DNA of 60,744 nucleotides from JBLMZW01 sp050259035 (GTDB lineage: Bacteria > Bacillota > Syntrophomonadia > Syntrophomonadales > DTU052). The DNA is taken from NCBI GenBank assembly GCA_050259035.1, contig JBLMZW010000210.1, positions 1 to 60,744 of the forward strand, given 5' to 3'. The notes beneath the pieces are model-generated. The model was given only the letters and a program-made list of their open reading frames with translations, ran no database searches and was not told where the DNA came from. A program made the translations under genes and the position numbers. Position 1 is the stretch's first letter; the number at the start of each line of letters is the position of its first letter. Below are positions 44,058 through 53,914 of this stretch, piece by piece.

Positions 44058-44681
44058 ATAATCGAGAAGTTTCTGACACTTGATTCAGAAAAGCAGGAAC
44101 GAATTATTAATGCGGCACTTAAAGAGTTCGCTCTAAAGGGTTTCGATAATGCATCGACCAATATAATCGTAAAAGAAGCCGAAATTTCTAAGGGATTGTT
44201 ATTCCATTATTTTAAGAGCAAGCGAGATTTATACCTATTTCTATACGACTACACTTTAATGATTCTGGCGGAAAAAGTATTCGGGTTAATTGACCCGGGT
44301 GAAAAGGACGTGTTGACTAGATGCCGCCAGGTTACCCTCGGTAAAATTAGGTTGGTCGATAGCTACCCACAGATGTTTGATTTCTTCATGACTGCCTTTT
44401 TTAATGAGTCTGAACAGGTCAGGAGGGAAACAGAGAATAAGAACCGGGTACTGATTGATTTGGGCTACGCCAAGTTGTTTGGGGGAATCGACGAAACCTT
44501 ATTCAAAGACGAATTTGATGTTAAACAGGTTCTTAGCGTTATAACTTGGACGATGGAAGGACTTAGCAGGTCACGGGAAGAGAAATTGAAAAACACGACT
44601 CTGTCCGAAGTTGATTATGACGAGATAATAAAGGAAGTGGATGTTTATCTCAAAATACTCAGGCAGTGTTTTTACAAATAA
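44058..44681 (+). CDS. TetR-family regulator lacking a canonical start codon
   Basis: The frame is open from 44022 to 44681. It encodes a full TetR N-terminus, IIEKFLTLDSEKQERIINAALK, then KGFDNASTNIIVKEAEISKGLLFHYFKSKRDLYLFLYDY (HTH). There is no ATG, GTG or TTG before the TTG at 44196, which would remove most of the HTH. Family members begin at the equivalent of residues 1-3 here, so the start is probably ATA (44058), ATC (44061) or CTG (44073); an AAGG (44052-44055) sits five bases before the ATC. The protein would be about 207 residues. It probably represses the exporter genes behind it. Confidence 0.7.
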   Translation: MIEKFLTLDSEKQERIINAALKEFALKGFDNASTNIIVKEAEISKGLLFHYFKSKRDLYLFLYDYTLMILAEKVFGLIDPGEKDVLTRCRQVTLGKIRLVDSYPQMFDFFMTAFFNESEQVRRETENKNRVLIDLGYAKLFGGIDETLFKDEFDVKQVLSVITWTMEGLSRSREEKLKNTTLSEVDYDEIIKEVDVYLKILRQCFYK

Positions 44682-44743
44682 CGTTAACATACCGGGCTTG
44701 CCCGTTTAGAGAGGCTGGTATCAACAGGGAAGGGGATATCTCG

Positions 44744-45454
44744 ATGGCAAGAAAAGCCCTAATCAGATGTGAGCAATTAAGTAAGGTTTACAATATGGGC
44801 GAAGTATCGGTACAAGCCCTGGACGAAGTATCCCTCGAAATATATGAAAATGAACTATTAGTTATTTTAGGCCCCAGCGGGTCTGGGAAAAGCACTTTGC
44901 TTAATATCCTGGGAGGAATGGATCTACCTACCTTTGGTGAGGTCATTTTTCGGGAAGAAAACCTGAGCCGGGCCAACGAAGCCCGACTAACCGCCTATCG
45001 GCGCAGAGAAGTCGGTTTCGTCTTTCAATTTTTTAATCTCATACCCGATTTAACCGCCCGAGAAAACGTTGAAATGGCTGCACATCTGGTGGAGCACCCG
45101 TTGTCATCTCTGCAGGTTCTAAAAGGAGTTGAACTGGGTGACCGGGCTGATCACTTTCCATCTCAGCTTAGTGGCGGAGAGCAGCAACGGGTGTCAATTG
45201 CCCGGGCCCTGGTAAAGAACCCCCGATTGCTTCTATGTGATGAACCCACCGGGGCTTTGGACTATCAAACCGGCAAACTTATCCTGGGGCTGCTGGCAGA
45301 GGTTAGCCGTGAGGGCAGAGGGGCTGTGGTTATAGTTACCCACAACAGCGCCATAGCAGAGATGGCAGATCGAGTCATAAGAATGAGGAGCGGCAAAATC
45401 GCTGAAATATCAATCAATTCAGCACCGGTAAGTCCTGAAAGGATTGAATGGTAA
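44744..45454 (+). CDS. ABC exporter ATPase, MacB/LolD type
   Basis: The 236-residue ATPase has Walker A GPSGSGKST, Q-loop FQFFNLIP, signature LSGGEQQR, Walker B LLLCDEPTGALD and H-loop THNS. The frame opens at 44666 but AGGGGA and the ATG at 44744 are the start. Its stop overlaps the permease start. It should power the FtsX-type permease in a MacAB-like efflux or lipoprotein-handling system. Confidence 0.95.
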   Translation: MARKALIRCEQLSKVYNMGEVSVQALDEVSLEIYENELLVILGPSGSGKSTLLNILGGMDLPTFGEVIFREENLSRANEARLTAYRRREVGFVFQFFNLIPDLTARENVEMAAHLVEHPLSSLQVLKGVELGDRADHFPSQLSGGEQQRVSIARALVKNPRLLLCDEPTGALDYQTGKLILGLLAEVSREGRGAVVIVTHNSAIAEMADRVIRMRSGKIAEISINSAPVSPERIEW

Positions 45455-47832
45455 TGGGTCCCTTAACCAAAAAACTCCTGCGTACAATTAAAAGTACCCG
45501 GGGACAATTCCTGGCCATTGCGGCAGTTGTAATGGTTGGAATTGCGGTTTACATATCAATGAATACCGCCTACTTAAACCTTGACCGTTCAAAAGATAAT
45601 TTCTACCGGGAAAACAACTTTGCAGACTACTATTTTCATGTCATTAAGGCCCCTGAAACGGTGAAACGACAGATTGAATCCATCAACGGAGTCGGAGCCG
45701 CTACGGGTCGTATCCAGGTTGATGTACCTGTGATTAAAGATAATGGCGAACGTGCCACCGCTCGGCTGGTTAGCTACCCATCGCCGATAAAGCAACAGGT
45801 TAACCAACTGCATCTACTATCGGGAAGGATGTTTGATGAATACCCGCGTGGAGGCCGGATTGAGGCACTAATTGACCCACAGTACGCCGCGGCCAATCAT
45901 ATTAAATCGTATGATACTGTCAAGGTAATAGCAGAGGGAAGATTAATTCCCCTGACCGTGGTAGGAACAGCTGTTAGTCCCGAATTTGTTTACCCCATGA
46001 AAGATGCCGGCAGTCTTATGCCCGAACCCAAAACTTTTGTTGTAGTGATGCTGCCTCAATATCAGGCCCAACAAATGTTGAACATGAAGGGACAGATTAA
46101 TCAAGTAGTAATAAAGTTGGTTCCCGGTGCGGATTCCGGAAACGTAGCCGATCAAGTAAATAAAATATTGGATTCTTACGGGAACTTGGCCAGCTACCCA
46201 CGGAAGCAGCAACTCAGTAACGCCGTTCTGCAGGCTGAGCTTGATGGGTTAAAAGCCAGTTCGAAAAGCTTGCCTTTAATCTTTGTTGGCATAGCTGTAG
46301 CCATTGAAATTGTGATGCTGGGTCGTATGATTAAATCACAAAAGTCTCAGATTGGAATTATGAAGGCACTGGGGTACACCAACCGGCAGGTTATGACTCT
46401 TTATACCGGTTATGCCTTGGCAATAGCCATTATTGGAGCTCTAACAGGGGCAGTTGTCGGTGTTTGGTCGGCATTTGCGATATCTCAGGTCTACGCCCAG
46501 TACTTTAATCTTCCCCAGGCGATAGGGGGAGTAAACTATCAATCGGTTATTAACGGGTTCATAATCAGTAGTTTGGCAGGACTTATTGCCGGGTTGGGAG
46601 CCTCCCGCCAGGTTGTCGGTATTACGCCGGCTGAATCCATGCGTCCTGACCCACCACGGAAGGTGGGGAGAAGTCTCATGGAAGGCTGGCACTGGCTATG
46701 GAGCAGGCTTAATATGAGCTGGCGTATGAGTCTGCGGAGCTTAAGTCGGAATAAGGTAAGAGCCGGGGTAACTCTATTGGGAGTGATCTTTGCGGTCAGT
46801 ATGCTGATAATCTCCCTCTTCGCCAACGATTCAATCGATTATATGCTTAAAAAACATTATTACCAGGAACAGAATTATGATTATCTGGTCCGCCTGGCAA
46901 CCCCGGTCAAGGAGAGTGACTTGCTGAGTATCTACCGAATGCCAGGAGTTTTTAAAACCGAGCCTTTTCTAGAAGTACCGATAAAGATTATCAACCAGAA
47001 TAAAAGTGAGGACGATATGGTGGTCGGGCTACTGGAAAGTACCACTATGAGAACGATTACCAATCCTGCGGGGCAACCGGTCAAGATTCAGGATAAAGGA
47101 ATCATATTAAGTGAGAGAACAGCAAACAAGCTGGGGGTTGCTGTGGGTGATCAAATAAAGGTGAAGACCACTTTGGGGCAGGGACCGGCTAGATCCGCTT
47201 TTTTACGTGTTACCGGCATTAGCAGGCAGTTAATTGGCAGCGGTTGTTATGCCAGCCTGGCACAGGTCAATATGATTCTTCGGGAGGCGGAGACCACATC
47301 TGGAGTTATGCTAAAGATTGATCCGGGTTACGAAAGGACCATAGACAGCCTTCTTAAAGAAATGAACAATGTATCAGCGGCTGCCAGCCGCCAGGAGGAA
47401 CTGGATGGTTTCATGGAAAAAATGGGCAGCATGTTATTCTTTACAGCTATTATGGTCATGTTTGCCGCGGTACTGGGCTTTGCTATTATATATAACGCTA
47501 CGGTAATCAGTTTTGCAGAGCGTAAGCGTGAACTGGCTTCATTGCGGGTACTGGGATTCACAATTCCTGAGGTCGCAGGAATGCTCCTTAAAGAAAACTT
47601 GATACAATCAGTTGTGGGGTTAGTGCTTGGACTGCCCATGGGTTGGCTCATGGTTCAAGCCTACGTTAAGGCTGTCAGCACCGATCTGTATGTTATGCCA
47701 GCTGTCGTATATCCGAAAACTTACCTGTGGGCGGCGGTCGGGGGCTTGATATTCGTAATCGTTTCCTACTATCTGGCCAGGCGCAGTGTATTGAGCTTGA
47801 ATATGGTCGAGGTATTAAAAGACCGGGATTAA
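45448..47832 (+). CDS. FtsX/MacB-type ABC permease
   Basis: The 794-residue protein has a first helix (about 20-40), an extracytoplasmic domain, three helices (about 270-390), a second long helix and outside domain from about 430, and three final helices (about 660-780). Two FtsX domains are thus fused in one chain. Start ATG at 45448 or 45454, the latter in TAATG overlap with the ATPase stop. It works with the HlyD protein encoded next. Confidence 0.92.
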   Translation: MVMGPLTKKLLRTIKSTRGQFLAIAAVVMVGIAVYISMNTAYLNLDRSKDNFYRENNFADYYFHVIKAPETVKRQIESINGVGAATGRIQVDVPVIKDNGERATARLVSYPSPIKQQVNQLHLLSGRMFDEYPRGGRIEALIDPQYAAANHIKSYDTVKVIAEGRLIPLTVVGTAVSPEFVYPMKDAGSLMPEPKTFVVVMLPQYQAQQMLNMKGQINQVVIKLVPGADSGNVADQVNKILDSYGNLASYPRKQQLSNAVLQAELDGLKASSKSLPLIFVGIAVAIEIVMLGRMIKSQKSQIGIMKALGYTNRQVMTLYTGYALAIAIIGALTGAVVGVWSAFAISQVYAQYFNLPQAIGGVNYQSVINGFIISSLAGLIAGLGASRQVVGITPAESMRPDPPRKVGRSLMEGWHWLWSRLNMSWRMSLRSLSRNKVRAGVTLLGVIFAVSMLIISLFANDSIDYMLKKHYYQEQNYDYLVRLATPVKESDLLSIYRMPGVFKTEPFLEVPIKIINQNKSEDDMVVGLLESTTMRTITNPAGQPVKIQDKGIILSERTANKLGVAVGDQIKVKTTLGQGPARSAFLRVTGISRQLIGSGCYASLAQVNMILREAETTSGVMLKIDPGYERTIDSLLKEMNNVSAAASRQEELDGFMEKMGSMLFFTAIMVMFAAVLGFAIIYNATVISFAERKRELASLRVLGFTIPEVAGMLLKENLIQSVVGLVLGLPMGWLMVQAYVKAVSTDLYVMPAVVYPKTYLWAAVGGLIFVIVSYYLARRSVLSLNMVEVLKDRD

Positions 47833-47854
47833 TAGAAAGCAGGGTGGAGGTATT

Positions 47855-49009
47855 ATGAAAATGCGTAAAGTGTTGATTGCAGGGTTGTTACTGGCGGCCG
47901 TTGCGGTTATTGCATGTTACCTGGCATTTCAGGGGACTGAGCTAAATACGGCCGATGTGACTCAGGGGAATATTATCAGGACGGTTGAGGACGATGGCTA
48001 TGTTCAGGCGGTCAAGAGCTACGGTGTGTTTGCCACCCAGAGTGGACGAGTTACCAAAGTGCCAATAGAAATCGGGCAAACAGTTAAGAAGGGCGACCTC
48101 CTGGTAATCATGGAAAATGTGGATCTTGATATGCAATCGTCTGATTTAAGCTCTCAATTGGCCCAGGCACAGGCATCGGTCAAAGAAACAGAAGCCGGAA
48201 TGGCCAGAACTAAGTTGGAACTGGAAAATGCAAACCAAAACTTAAAGAGAGTAGAAGATCTCTACAATGAAGGTGCAGCTACCAGAGTAGAATATGACCA
48301 GGCACAATTGATCGTAGATAGTGGTCAACAGGCTCTGGATGAATATGAAGCACGGCTGCAGAATATTAAGGCGCAAGTTGCCGGAATGGAAAAAAGTCTA
48401 AATCAAATTGCGGGAAAAACTGGGGAACTGGTATTAACCAGCCCGGCTGCCGGAATTGTCTATAGACTGGAGGTTGAAGAGCAGCAGGTGGTTACACCGG
48501 GAACATTGCTGGCCAGCATTGGTACAACCGGCAAACTTGAAATCAAAGCTAATATTCTGAGTGACGATATGGCCAGAATAAAGATTGGGCAGCCGGTTAC
48601 TATATCATCTCCGGTTCTGCTGGGCAAGAATTTAGCTGGTAAGGTAAAAAAAATATATCCCCAGGCCGAGGAAGAACTTTCAGCTCTCGGCGTGGTTCAG
48701 CACCGAGTTCCTGTATTGATCTCAATACCAGAAACTTCAAGTCTAAAACCGGGTTACGAGGTCAGAATCTCTATCCAGACGGAAAAACGAGAGAACGTGC
48801 TGGTTCTCCCGCGTGAATCGGTTATAACATTAGAAAATGGTCAAAAACAGGTGATGGTTATTCTGGATAACCGAATTAAACACAGGATAATTAAAACCGG
48901 CGCCAGCGATAATGATCATATAGAAATCATGACCGGGTTAAAAGTCGGCGATAAAGTGGTGGAAGATGGAAGCACCACTTTGAAGGAAGACACCAGAGTT
49001 AAACTATAA
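47855..49009 (+). CDS. HlyD/MacA-type periplasmic adaptor protein
   Basis: The 384-residue protein has one N-terminal anchor helix (6-25), a biotinyl-lipoyl-like domain split by a coiled coil (about 100-190; KETEAGMARTKLELENANQNLKRVEDLYN), and beta-barrel domains. It connects the permease to the exterior in MacAB-like efflux. In a single-membrane host it needs no outer-membrane channel. Last gene of the TetR-ABC-permease-adaptor operon. It converges on the glycosidase gene with an 8-base gap. Confidence 0.92.
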   Translation: MKMRKVLIAGLLLAAVAVIACYLAFQGTELNTADVTQGNIIRTVEDDGYVQAVKSYGVFATQSGRVTKVPIEIGQTVKKGDLLVIMENVDLDMQSSDLSSQLAQAQASVKETEAGMARTKLELENANQNLKRVEDLYNEGAATRVEYDQAQLIVDSGQQALDEYEARLQNIKAQVAGMEKSLNQIAGKTGELVLTSPAAGIVYRLEVEEQQVVTPGTLLASIGTTGKLEIKANILSDDMARIKIGQPVTISSPVLLGKNLAGKVKKIYPQAEEELSALGVVQHRVPVLISIPETSSLKPGYEVRISIQTEKRENVLVLPRESVITLENGQKQVMVILDNRIKHRIIKTGASDNDHIEIMTGLKVGDKVVEDGSTTLKEDTRVKL

Positions 49010-49017
49010 AGGTAAAC

Positions 49018-50112
49018 CTATTTCTTTAACTTGACCACCAGACAGTTGCTCAGGTTCCGGCCCGGGGAAGTGATATATTTCCCCTTATAATATAAGCCGG
49101 ATGATGCGCCTCCATCCAGATTCATGGCGTAGGATAACCCCATCTTTTGGGCTATTGCTGCCAGCTGTTTGGTAGTAGCTCCAGGTGTAGTGGCCATTAC
49201 CAGCTGGTTAGAGGGGGTGACGCCAATGAAACTTCTAGCCCCTGAATTGGAAGTTATCTTCGGATCTTTCATACCCTCACGCAGCGGGTCGACGTCGACT
49301 TGCCCGTCAACTACCAGCATAGGTCCCGCTCCCACTGTATTAATTACATTGGACCAATCTACCGGAGATCCCCAGACGTCAGTAAAGCTTATGGAATAAG
49401 AAACGGTATCCCCAATACTGAAACGACCCACATACGTCGATGATCCTGACCCGATATTAATCACATAACCATTGGAAGGGATCGCAGTATCGCCTGAACT
49501 AACAGCTGTTACTATACCGTTTGATACTGCTACTTTAGTACCATTCATTCCACTGACTTTAGCTCCCCATGCAGGTGTATATATCATAATTGCCTTGGGG
49601 TCGGTATTGGTACGGTTGATTCCCCAGGCGTACCAGTTTTTCAAATATTGTTCCCAGGAACGCAACCCGCTCTTGGAAGGGCCATCAACTTTACCGTCGA
49701 TCTTGGAATGTATGGTGGCAAACCGAACCTGATTGTTGGCGGTAAAGCCAACGGATGACCCGGAATTACTCAAGTGCTGAAAAAGACCGTTGATCTGAAG
49801 ATTCCCCTGGGGCTGCATATCGGAATAGGAAGCAAAAAAAGTTCCGTTAATGGCGGCTACAGCGCCGTTGCGTTTAGCCATAGAAGCAAGAGATTCGGTT
49901 TGCTTTACGCTCCCTTTGGCTAAAACCGAATAAATTTGAATCGAGGGGTCATTGAGATCTATGTAAACTGCTCTGACTTGTTTTACTCCGTAACTGGTTT
50001 TGACCTTTAAGTCCTTGTGAGTAACACCTGCTGCCATACATTTCAAACAGAAGAAGTCTGAGAAGATCAATAGACCAGATAAAAACAGCCCTAGTAATAA
50101 ACGTCTTTTCAT
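49018..50112 (-). CDS. Secreted phosphodiester glycosidase-like protein
   Basis: A 364-residue protein with signal peptide (about 3-28). The C-terminal half has the NAGPA (phosphodiester glycosidase/DUF2233) features MNLDGGASSGLYYKGK and RNLSNCLVVK, plus AAINGTFFAS near the front. Such proteins act on N-acetylglucosamine-containing polymers outside the cell. The frame opens at an ATG at 50127, but GGAGGAGA lies between this and the ATG at 50112, which is the likely start. Confidence 0.9.
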   Translation of the reverse strand: MKRRLLLGLFLSGLLIFSDFFCLKCMAAGVTHKDLKVKTSYGVKQVRAVYIDLNDPSIQIYSVLAKGSVKQTESLASMAKRNGAVAAINGTFFASYSDMQPQGNLQINGLFQHLSNSGSSVGFTANNQVRFATIHSKIDGKVDGPSKSGLRSWEQYLKNWYAWGINRTNTDPKAIMIYTPAWGAKVSGMNGTKVAVSNGIVTAVSSGDTAIPSNGYVINIGSGSSTYVGRFSIGDTVSYSISFTDVWGSPVDWSNVINTVGAGPMLVVDGQVDVDPLREGMKDPKITSNSGARSFIGVTPSNQLVMATTPGATTKQLAAIAQKMGLSYAMNLDGGASSGLYYKGKYITSPGRNLSNCLVVKLKK

Positions 50113-50250
50113 AACAATCTCCTCCATAAATTCGGTATGTCACGAACGCCTGTAAACCTATATTATTGTAGCATATTGCTGGGTTGAGCACGGAATTAAT
50201 ACATGAAACCGCTTGATTCGGAAAAGATAAATTCAATCCGAGGAGGTTGA

Positions 50251-51282
50251 ATGATGTCTTTTACTGCTGAATATATCCCCGAGATTCGACAGAGATTGTT
50301 AGAAGCCATAACCACCAGGGACCGGGTCTTTGATGATATGGTTTTTCAGCCTTTTCGAGGAGAAGGCAAGATGGTTAGACCTAGAATGGTACTCTTGAGC
50401 GCAGGCTTATTCGGTCCCATAGATGAAAAAGTCATGGATGTTGCAGTAGCAGTAGAATGTATTCATACAGCCTCTCTGGTGCATGACGATGTAATAGACG
50501 AAGCCTGGGTAAGACGGGGAGTGGATACCGCCAGCCATTTGTTCGGCAATAGAACCGCTATACTTCTAGGGGATCATCTATTTGCAACCGCTTTTTACCT
50601 GATGACTAGAAATAACCTGACTTCCATTGTAGCGATACTGGCCCGGGCTATTAGTGAGATGTGCCAGGGAGAGATTAGACAGGATACCAACCTGTTTAAT
50701 CCTGATCTTTCATTCGACGATTACTTTCTGAATATTTTCGGCAAAACCGCGAGTCTTTTTTCAGCTGCCTGCCGTTGTGGGGCTTTGGCTTCAGGGGCGA
50801 GCGCTGAAGATTCCAACACGATGGCACTCTTCGGGGAAAACCTTGGATACGCATATCAAATTGCCGACGATTTGCTTGACCTTTTTGGTTCTGAGGAACA
50901 GATGGGTAAACCAGCGGGAAGTGACTTACTTAATGGAGTTATTACCCTTCCGGTAATCTACACCCTTATGGTATCCAAACATAAGGATTGGTTAAGAAGC
51001 TTGATAGTATCTCGTGATATCGATAAGAAAAACCTTGAAAAAGCTATCCTGCTGGTACAAGAAAGTGGTGCCATCAAGTATTCTCTGGATATCCTGAGAG
51101 GCAAAATTTCACATAGCATGGCTTTATTGGAACGATTGCCTTTAGGAATGCATCATGACGAATTGTTCGAGTATTGTCTGGTGCTAACCCGGAACAATTT
51201 ATTGGACGATCGGTCTTTACCCAACTTTCATGGCAGGGGAAATGAAAATTGTTTTCAAGCTCCGGGCTTTACCACTATCTGA
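50251..51282 (+). CDS. Polyprenyl diphosphate synthase
   Basis: The 343-residue trans-prenyltransferase has both aspartate-rich motifs: the first at D79-D80-V-I-D83 (HDDVIDEA) and the second at D206-D207-L-L-D210, with the KMVRPRM and GEIRQDTN segments. It makes a long polyprenyl diphosphate by adding isopentenyl units. Chain length cannot be told. The next gene, a YtpB-type terpene synthase, begins inside its last 34 bases, so the product is probably the terpene precursor. Start ATG 50251 or 50254. Confidence 0.93.
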   Translation: MMSFTAEYIPEIRQRLLEAITTRDRVFDDMVFQPFRGEGKMVRPRMVLLSAGLFGPIDEKVMDVAVAVECIHTASLVHDDVIDEAWVRRGVDTASHLFGNRTAILLGDHLFATAFYLMTRNNLTSIVAILARAISEMCQGEIRQDTNLFNPDLSFDDYFLNIFGKTASLFSAACRCGALASGASAEDSNTMALFGENLGYAYQIADDLLDLFGSEEQMGKPAGSDLLNGVITLPVIYTLMVSKHKDWLRSLIVSRDIDKKNLEKAILLVQESGAIKYSLDILRGKISHSMALLERLPLGMHHDELFEYCLVLTRNNLLDDRSLPNFHGRGNENCFQAPGFTTI

Positions 51283-52301
51283 AGATTATCATACCTCTGG
51301 TGGAACAACGGCTGGCATACTGGAAAGAAAAAGCCGGTCAAATACCAGACCCCGTACTAAGAACCCAGGCCCTGGCCAGCATTAACACTAAAGCCTTTCA
51401 TTGTTATGGCGGCGCGGTACTTGCCCTGCTTGCCCCCCGGGATTATTGGTCGGCAATGGTAGATTTTATCGTAGCATTCCAGACCATTTCCGATTACCTG
51501 GACAACCTGTGTGACCGTGCTGGAATATTGGACGAGGAAGCCTTTCGGCACCTGCATTATTCTCTTTCTGATGCCGTCATTCCTGTTGCTGTGTTAAAGA
51601 ATTACTATGATTGCTATCCCGGGCATCAGGAAGAAGGTTATCTCTCGAGCTTGACCTTCACCTGCCGGGAAATAAGCTCCGAATTAACCATGTTAAATGC
51701 GATTATTCCTTCTATTATTACTATGATAAATCATTATTCAGAATTACAGTCCCTGAAGCACCTGGAACCAAACCTAAGGGAGGACCGGCTTAGAAACTAT
51801 ATCGTTAACCAGGTTGATAATCCCCATGGCTTAAAATGGTTCGAATTAGCGGCTGCCACTGGGTCAACCCTCGGCATGTTTGCTCTCGTCGCCCTGGCTG
51901 CAGGCGGTAAAACATCCAGGAAGGATATCATCGACACCAGCGAAGCCTATTTTCCATGGGTATGTGGATTGCACATTCTTTTGGATTACTTAATTGATCA
52001 GGAAGAAGACAGGGTTGGACAGGACTTGAATTTTGTATCCTTTTATCCCTCGGAAGAAATTCGCTGGAATAGCTTAAGACTGTTTGTGGTTGAAGCAATG
52101 GACCAAGTGGCTGAGCTTAAGCATAACCAGCTTCACATGATGGTCGTAAAGGGACTGTTAGCTATGTATTTAAGTGATCCTAAAGTAAAAGTATTGGGTT
52201 ATACTACGCAGGCAGCGGATCTTATGAGTAAAACTGGATTAGAGACTAGAGCCCTTTATCATATCTGCCGATTGGTTCGTCGAACAAAAAACATCTATTG
52301 A
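51249..52301 (+). CDS. DUF2600 terpene synthase, tetraprenyl-beta-curcumene-synthase-like
   Basis: The 350-residue protein has the YtpB-family motifs SDYLDNLCDRAG (Asp-rich, D82/D85/D89), EEDRVGQDLNF and DYLIDQEEDR. In Bacillus, YtpB cyclises heptaprenyl diphosphate to tetraprenyl-beta-curcumene. TTG at 51249 (AGGGGA before it) overlaps the prenyl synthase gene by 34 bases. The pair is a compact sesquarterpene-type pathway. No squalene-hopene-type cyclase is in the window. Confidence 0.9.
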   Translation: MFSSSGLYHYLKIIIPLVEQRLAYWKEKAGQIPDPVLRTQALASINTKAFHCYGGAVLALLAPRDYWSAMVDFIVAFQTISDYLDNLCDRAGILDEEAFRHLHYSLSDAVIPVAVLKNYYDCYPGHQEEGYLSSLTFTCREISSELTMLNAIIPSIITMINHYSELQSLKHLEPNLREDRLRNYIVNQVDNPHGLKWFELAAATGSTLGMFALVALAAGGKTSRKDIIDTSEAYFPWVCGLHILLDYLIDQEEDRVGQDLNFVSFYPSEEIRWNSLRLFVVEAMDQVAELKHNQLHMMVVKGLLAMYLSDPKVKVLGYTTQAADLMSKTGLETRALYHICRLVRRTKNIY

Positions 52302-52438
52302 TCCGGGGCAAATGTGATTGCAGCCACTGTAACCAGAAGCAAAACCATGAGGTTGATTAATAAAAAAAGGTGTCCAAATAGTTAAAAGGGGGAAAAAGAT
52401 CGCTCTACTTATACTCTGGAAAACACATAATAAAGCAA

Positions 52439-52475
52439 GCCCGTACCACTTTTTTTAATGATACGGGCCTGTTTT
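52439..52475. terminator. Terminator between convergent genes
   Basis: GCCCGTA (52439-52445) pairs with TACGGGC (52462-52468), with a 16-base loop, then CTGTTTT. It lies between the convergent terpene synthase and CoA-transferase genes. Confidence 0.55.
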
Positions 52476-52546
52476 CGGGATCTAACTTTAAGCGTATACT
52501 TTTGAGTCGGCCTCTATGTGCAATATGATGAAATAGGTTACGAATT

Positions 52547-53914
52547 TTATAATGGTGTTCGGTTGGTTCGGGTCCAGATCTTCATCTCTTTAGCGGCGTT
52601 AATCAACTCATCGCGAAAATCGGGATGGGCTATATTAATAAGTTGTTCCGCCCGGCCCCAGATAGAGCGGGCTTTCATATTTACCTTGCCATATTCCGTT
52701 ACCAGGAAATTAACCTGGGTACGGGGAACAGTAACCACAGAGCCCGGGGTTAAAAGGGGCTTAATACGAGAGTGGCGCTGGCCATCCTTATCGCGGTAAG
52801 TGGAACTAAAGGCCAGGAAAGATTTGCCTCCCCGTGAGTGAAACGCTCCAACTACAAAATCAAGCTGTCCTCCAGTGCCGGAAATTTGGCGTAAACCCGA
52901 GGTTTCCGAACATACCTGGGTAAGTAAATCCACCTCAAGGATATTATTAATAGAAATAACGTTGTCATTACGGGCTACCATTTCTGGAGCATTAGTATTA
53001 TACACCGAACTGGATGCGCAACGCGGGTTGTTATGTAAGAATTCATACGTTTCTTCCATCCCCAGGCAAAATGAATAGGTGGTCTTGAATCGATCCAGGG
53101 TTTTTTTCGCATTGGTCAGTATACCCAGATCGTATAACTTAACCATGGAATCGCAAAACATTTCGCTTTGAACTCCAAGGTCTTTAAGATCTGAATCAGC
53201 AATCAGGTTGCCAATGAGATTAGGTAAGGCCCCTATCCCTAACTGCAGGCAAGCGCCGTCACAAATGTCTTCGACAACATAATCGGCTATCTTTCTCTCT
53301 TCCGGAGAAGGCTCAGCCGAAGGTGGCAATGCGAAAGCCGGTTGACCGGAACCCTCTATTATGTAGTCAATTTCACTGATATGAACGAATTCTTCGCTTC
53401 CGCCAAGACAACGCGGCAAATTTGGATTGACCTCAACAATGGCCATTTTTGAATTTAACGCCATGCCTCGGTTATGGGAATTCCCCAGGCCAAAATTGAA
53501 GCATCCCCCTTCATCCATGGGTGCTACCTGGGCACACCAAACATCAGGCCAAAAGGATGAAAAATCAGGATTATATGCTAGTATAGTTGCTTCATGGTAG
53601 TTGAAAGGACTATGGCATGCCAGACCGAAATCCCCCGCTTTACGGTCAATGGCAGTGAAATACCAGCTATAATACTGAAATGTCTTTTGTTCAGGGTCGC
53701 TTTTTATCACCTCAGGTATGGGCAATATGGTGCCTGTCCCCCGAACAGACACATTTTCCAAACCGGTCCCAGCCCTTTTGCCCAAGGCTATATCAAAGTC
53801 TACTGGTTTGGTGGCGAACATACCGTAATCAACAATATTGTTAGAATGCACCATTTGAGCGGCTTGGTCAGCTGTAACTAACTTTCTCTTATACTCTTCC
53901 ATATATGATCTCAT
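52547..53914 (-). CDS. Acetyl-CoA hydrolase/transferase (butyrate:acetate CoA-transferase type)
   Basis: The 455-residue protein has the catalytic Glu (E251) in LGVQSEMFCD, the GTGGQLDFVVG motif and the oxyanion-region glycines. It transfers CoA between short acids. In syntrophic butyrate oxidisers, such enzymes activate butyrate with acetyl-CoA. GAGGGGGG precedes the ATG at 53914. Substrate is inferred from the family and the setting, not shown. Confidence 0.9.
   Translation of the reverse strand: MRSYMEEYKRKLVTADQAAQMVHSNNIVDYGMFATKPVDFDIALGKRAGTGLENVSVRGTGTILPIPEVIKSDPEQKTFQYYSWYFTAIDRKAGDFGLACHSPFNYHEATILAYNPDFSSFWPDVWCAQVAPMDEGGCFNFGLGNSHNRGMALNSKMAIVEVNPNLPRCLGGSEEFVHISEIDYIIEGSGQPAFALPPSAEPSPEERKIADYVVEDICDGACLQLGIGALPNLIGNLIADSDLKDLGVQSEMFCDSMVKLYDLGILTNAKKTLDRFKTTYSFCLGMEETYEFLHNNPRCASSSVYNTNAPEMVARNDNVISINNILEVDLLTQVCSETSGLRQISGTGGQLDFVVGAFHSRGGKSFLAFSSTYRDKDGQRHSRIKPLLTPGSVVTVPRTQVNFLVTEYGKVNMKARSIWGRAEQLINIAHPDFRDELINAAKEMKIWTRTNRTPL

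Noticed and set aside
44196..44681. TTG start for the TetR gene
   Set aside because: It would remove most of the HTH, while the upstream codons encode a full TetR N-terminus in frame.
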